A DNA stretch of 64,000 bases from an uncultured Bacteroides sp. GTDB taxonomy: Bacteria; Bacteroidota; Bacteroidia; Bacteroidales; UBA932. Of the stretch, positions 63,483-64,000 are shown piece by piece; position 1 is the stretch's first letter; the number at the start of each line of letters is the position of its first letter. The notes under the pieces are model-generated. The model was not told the origin of the DNA. It worked only from the letters and a program-made list of their open reading frames with translations, and made no database searches. The DNA lies in NCBI GenBank assembly GCA_900543205.1, contig UQQM01000005.1, positions 31,392 to 95,391 on the forward strand, given 5' to 3'. Made by a program: the position numbers and the translations under genes.

Positions 63483-64000
63483 TTTTCAACAAGTTAACAT
63501 CTGTGAATCTGTTGATGAATTGTGGATAACTCCAGCTAGGATAAGTAGTAGGTGGCATAGTTGAATATTCTGATTTTCTGTTGGTTAATATGTGGATTTG
63601 TCTGTGTAGAGCTGTTCAATTTCCAAAATTTACCGTAAACCGGCCGGAGGAAGTGAGATATGTGTTTAGATGAGTGATATAAATGGCTGATTTTCTGTCA
63701 ATAAGTATCCAGTATTTTAATGGATAAGAACTACTTATTTAACAATTTTGCAAGTCGCGGTTTACAGGAGTGAAATGGGGTTGAATTGGTGAATTGTAAT
63801 CTTTGGATTTACAAAATGGAACAACAATTCAGAAATGTGAATCGACCGGATTTCTTCCTTCGTTCCTCGCGGCCGCAATCCTGTTCCGTGGTTCGTACCC
63901 GCCGACCGGCCGGATTTGCTATCGGCCGCCCTGCTGCGGCCGGAGCTCGGCCTCCGGCAGTAAGAACCACCGCACAGCCCTATACTGCCGGCAGGCCGAC
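63483..64000. other. AT-rich gap with DnaA-box-like words, then a GC-rich palindromic end
   Basis: No gene is visible to the window edge. Bases 63483-63845 are AT-rich and contain one exact DnaA-box core, TGTGGATAA (63521-63529), and three words differing from TGTGnATAA at two positions (63502-63510, 63591-63599, 63836-63844). From about 63870 the sequence becomes GC-rich with inverted repeats: GTGGTTC (63888-63894) with GAACCAC (63964-63970), and an imperfect palindrome around GGAGCTCGGCC. The right part is cut by the window. Confidence 0.5.

Noticed and set aside
1..64000. tRNA or rRNA genes
   Set aside because: Gaps between genes were read for the T-loop GTTCGAnTC pattern and rRNA-like blocks; nothing convincing was found. 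A tRNAscan run would be decisive.
1..64000. Prophage or defence island
   Set aside because: Apart from one Fic gene and an XRE regulator there are no integrase, capsid, portal, restriction or nuclease genes; both can be ordinary chromosomal genes.

Overview
The window reads as a GC-rich member of the Bacteroidales (Bacteroidota). The evidence is a SusC/SusD pair with a hybrid two-component regulator, many promoters matching the Bacteroidota -7 consensus TAnnTTTG, few Shine-Dalgarno sites, lipoproteins with Bacteroidota-type lipoboxes, and lineage-typical gene forms (tgt next to an LptF/G permease, UPF0210 with ACT, a long PotA). GC content and family content would suit an Alistipes-like or uncultured gut or rumen lineage, but genus cannot be fixed from sequence reading alone. 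Genes are packed tightly, with ATGA, GTGA and TGATG overlaps and three convergent pairs whose ends overlap.

Layout. 1-5.2 kb: end of an outer-membrane porin-like gene, then a potABCD polyamine ABC importer operon. 5.2-11.7 kb: a NupG-type nucleoside transporter, an unknown membrane protein, tgt, an LptF/G permease, dut and murF. 11.7-16.4 kb: a small lipoprotein, glycerate kinase, a Fic protein fused in sequence to a remnant of a RecG-like regulator, and a helix-hairpin-helix plus beta-barrel protein. 16.4-17.6 kb: one reading frame carrying both HPRT and adenylate kinase. 17.6-29.9 kb: a small polysaccharide utilisation locus (GH3, surface lipoprotein, SusD, SusC, divergent hybrid two-component sensor). 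30-34.3 kb: carAB. 34.4-48.3 kb: SLC13 transporter, RidA, TcdA, MFS exporter, UPF0210/ACT pair, flavodiiron protein, 2-hydroxyacid dehydrogenase, and a symporter-PlsC-Omp85 operon. 48.3-49.7 kb: a gene-free island with a decayed 33-34 bp tandem array, a consensus promoter, a candidate small RNA of about 115 nt with its own terminator, and a transposase remnant. 49.7-52.4 kb: DUF3467-kdsC-maf-rluA operon. 52.5-60.6 kb: valS-tatA-tatC-CBM9-ABC-F-GIN-dipeptidase operon. 60.7-61.3 kb: two decayed copies of one insertion sequence in opposite orientation with the same 20-bp terminal repeat. 61.6-63.4 kb: a CinA-type amidohydrolase, a PyrD-like protein lacking the usual active site, and an XRE regulator. 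The last 500 bases hold no gene but an AT-rich segment with DnaA-box-like words and a GC-rich palindromic cluster.

How genes work together. The polysaccharide locus is self-contained: the divergent sensor probably recognises an oligosaccharide and activates SusC/SusD import, with the GH3 enzyme cleaving the product. carAB, tgt, dut, hpt-adk, nupG and the PyrD-like gene are nucleotide-related but scattered. Most of the rest is housekeeping. The least explained parts are the 48.3-49.0 kb island, the fused purine enzyme, and several conserved-family proteins that have lost textbook catalytic or metal-binding residues.
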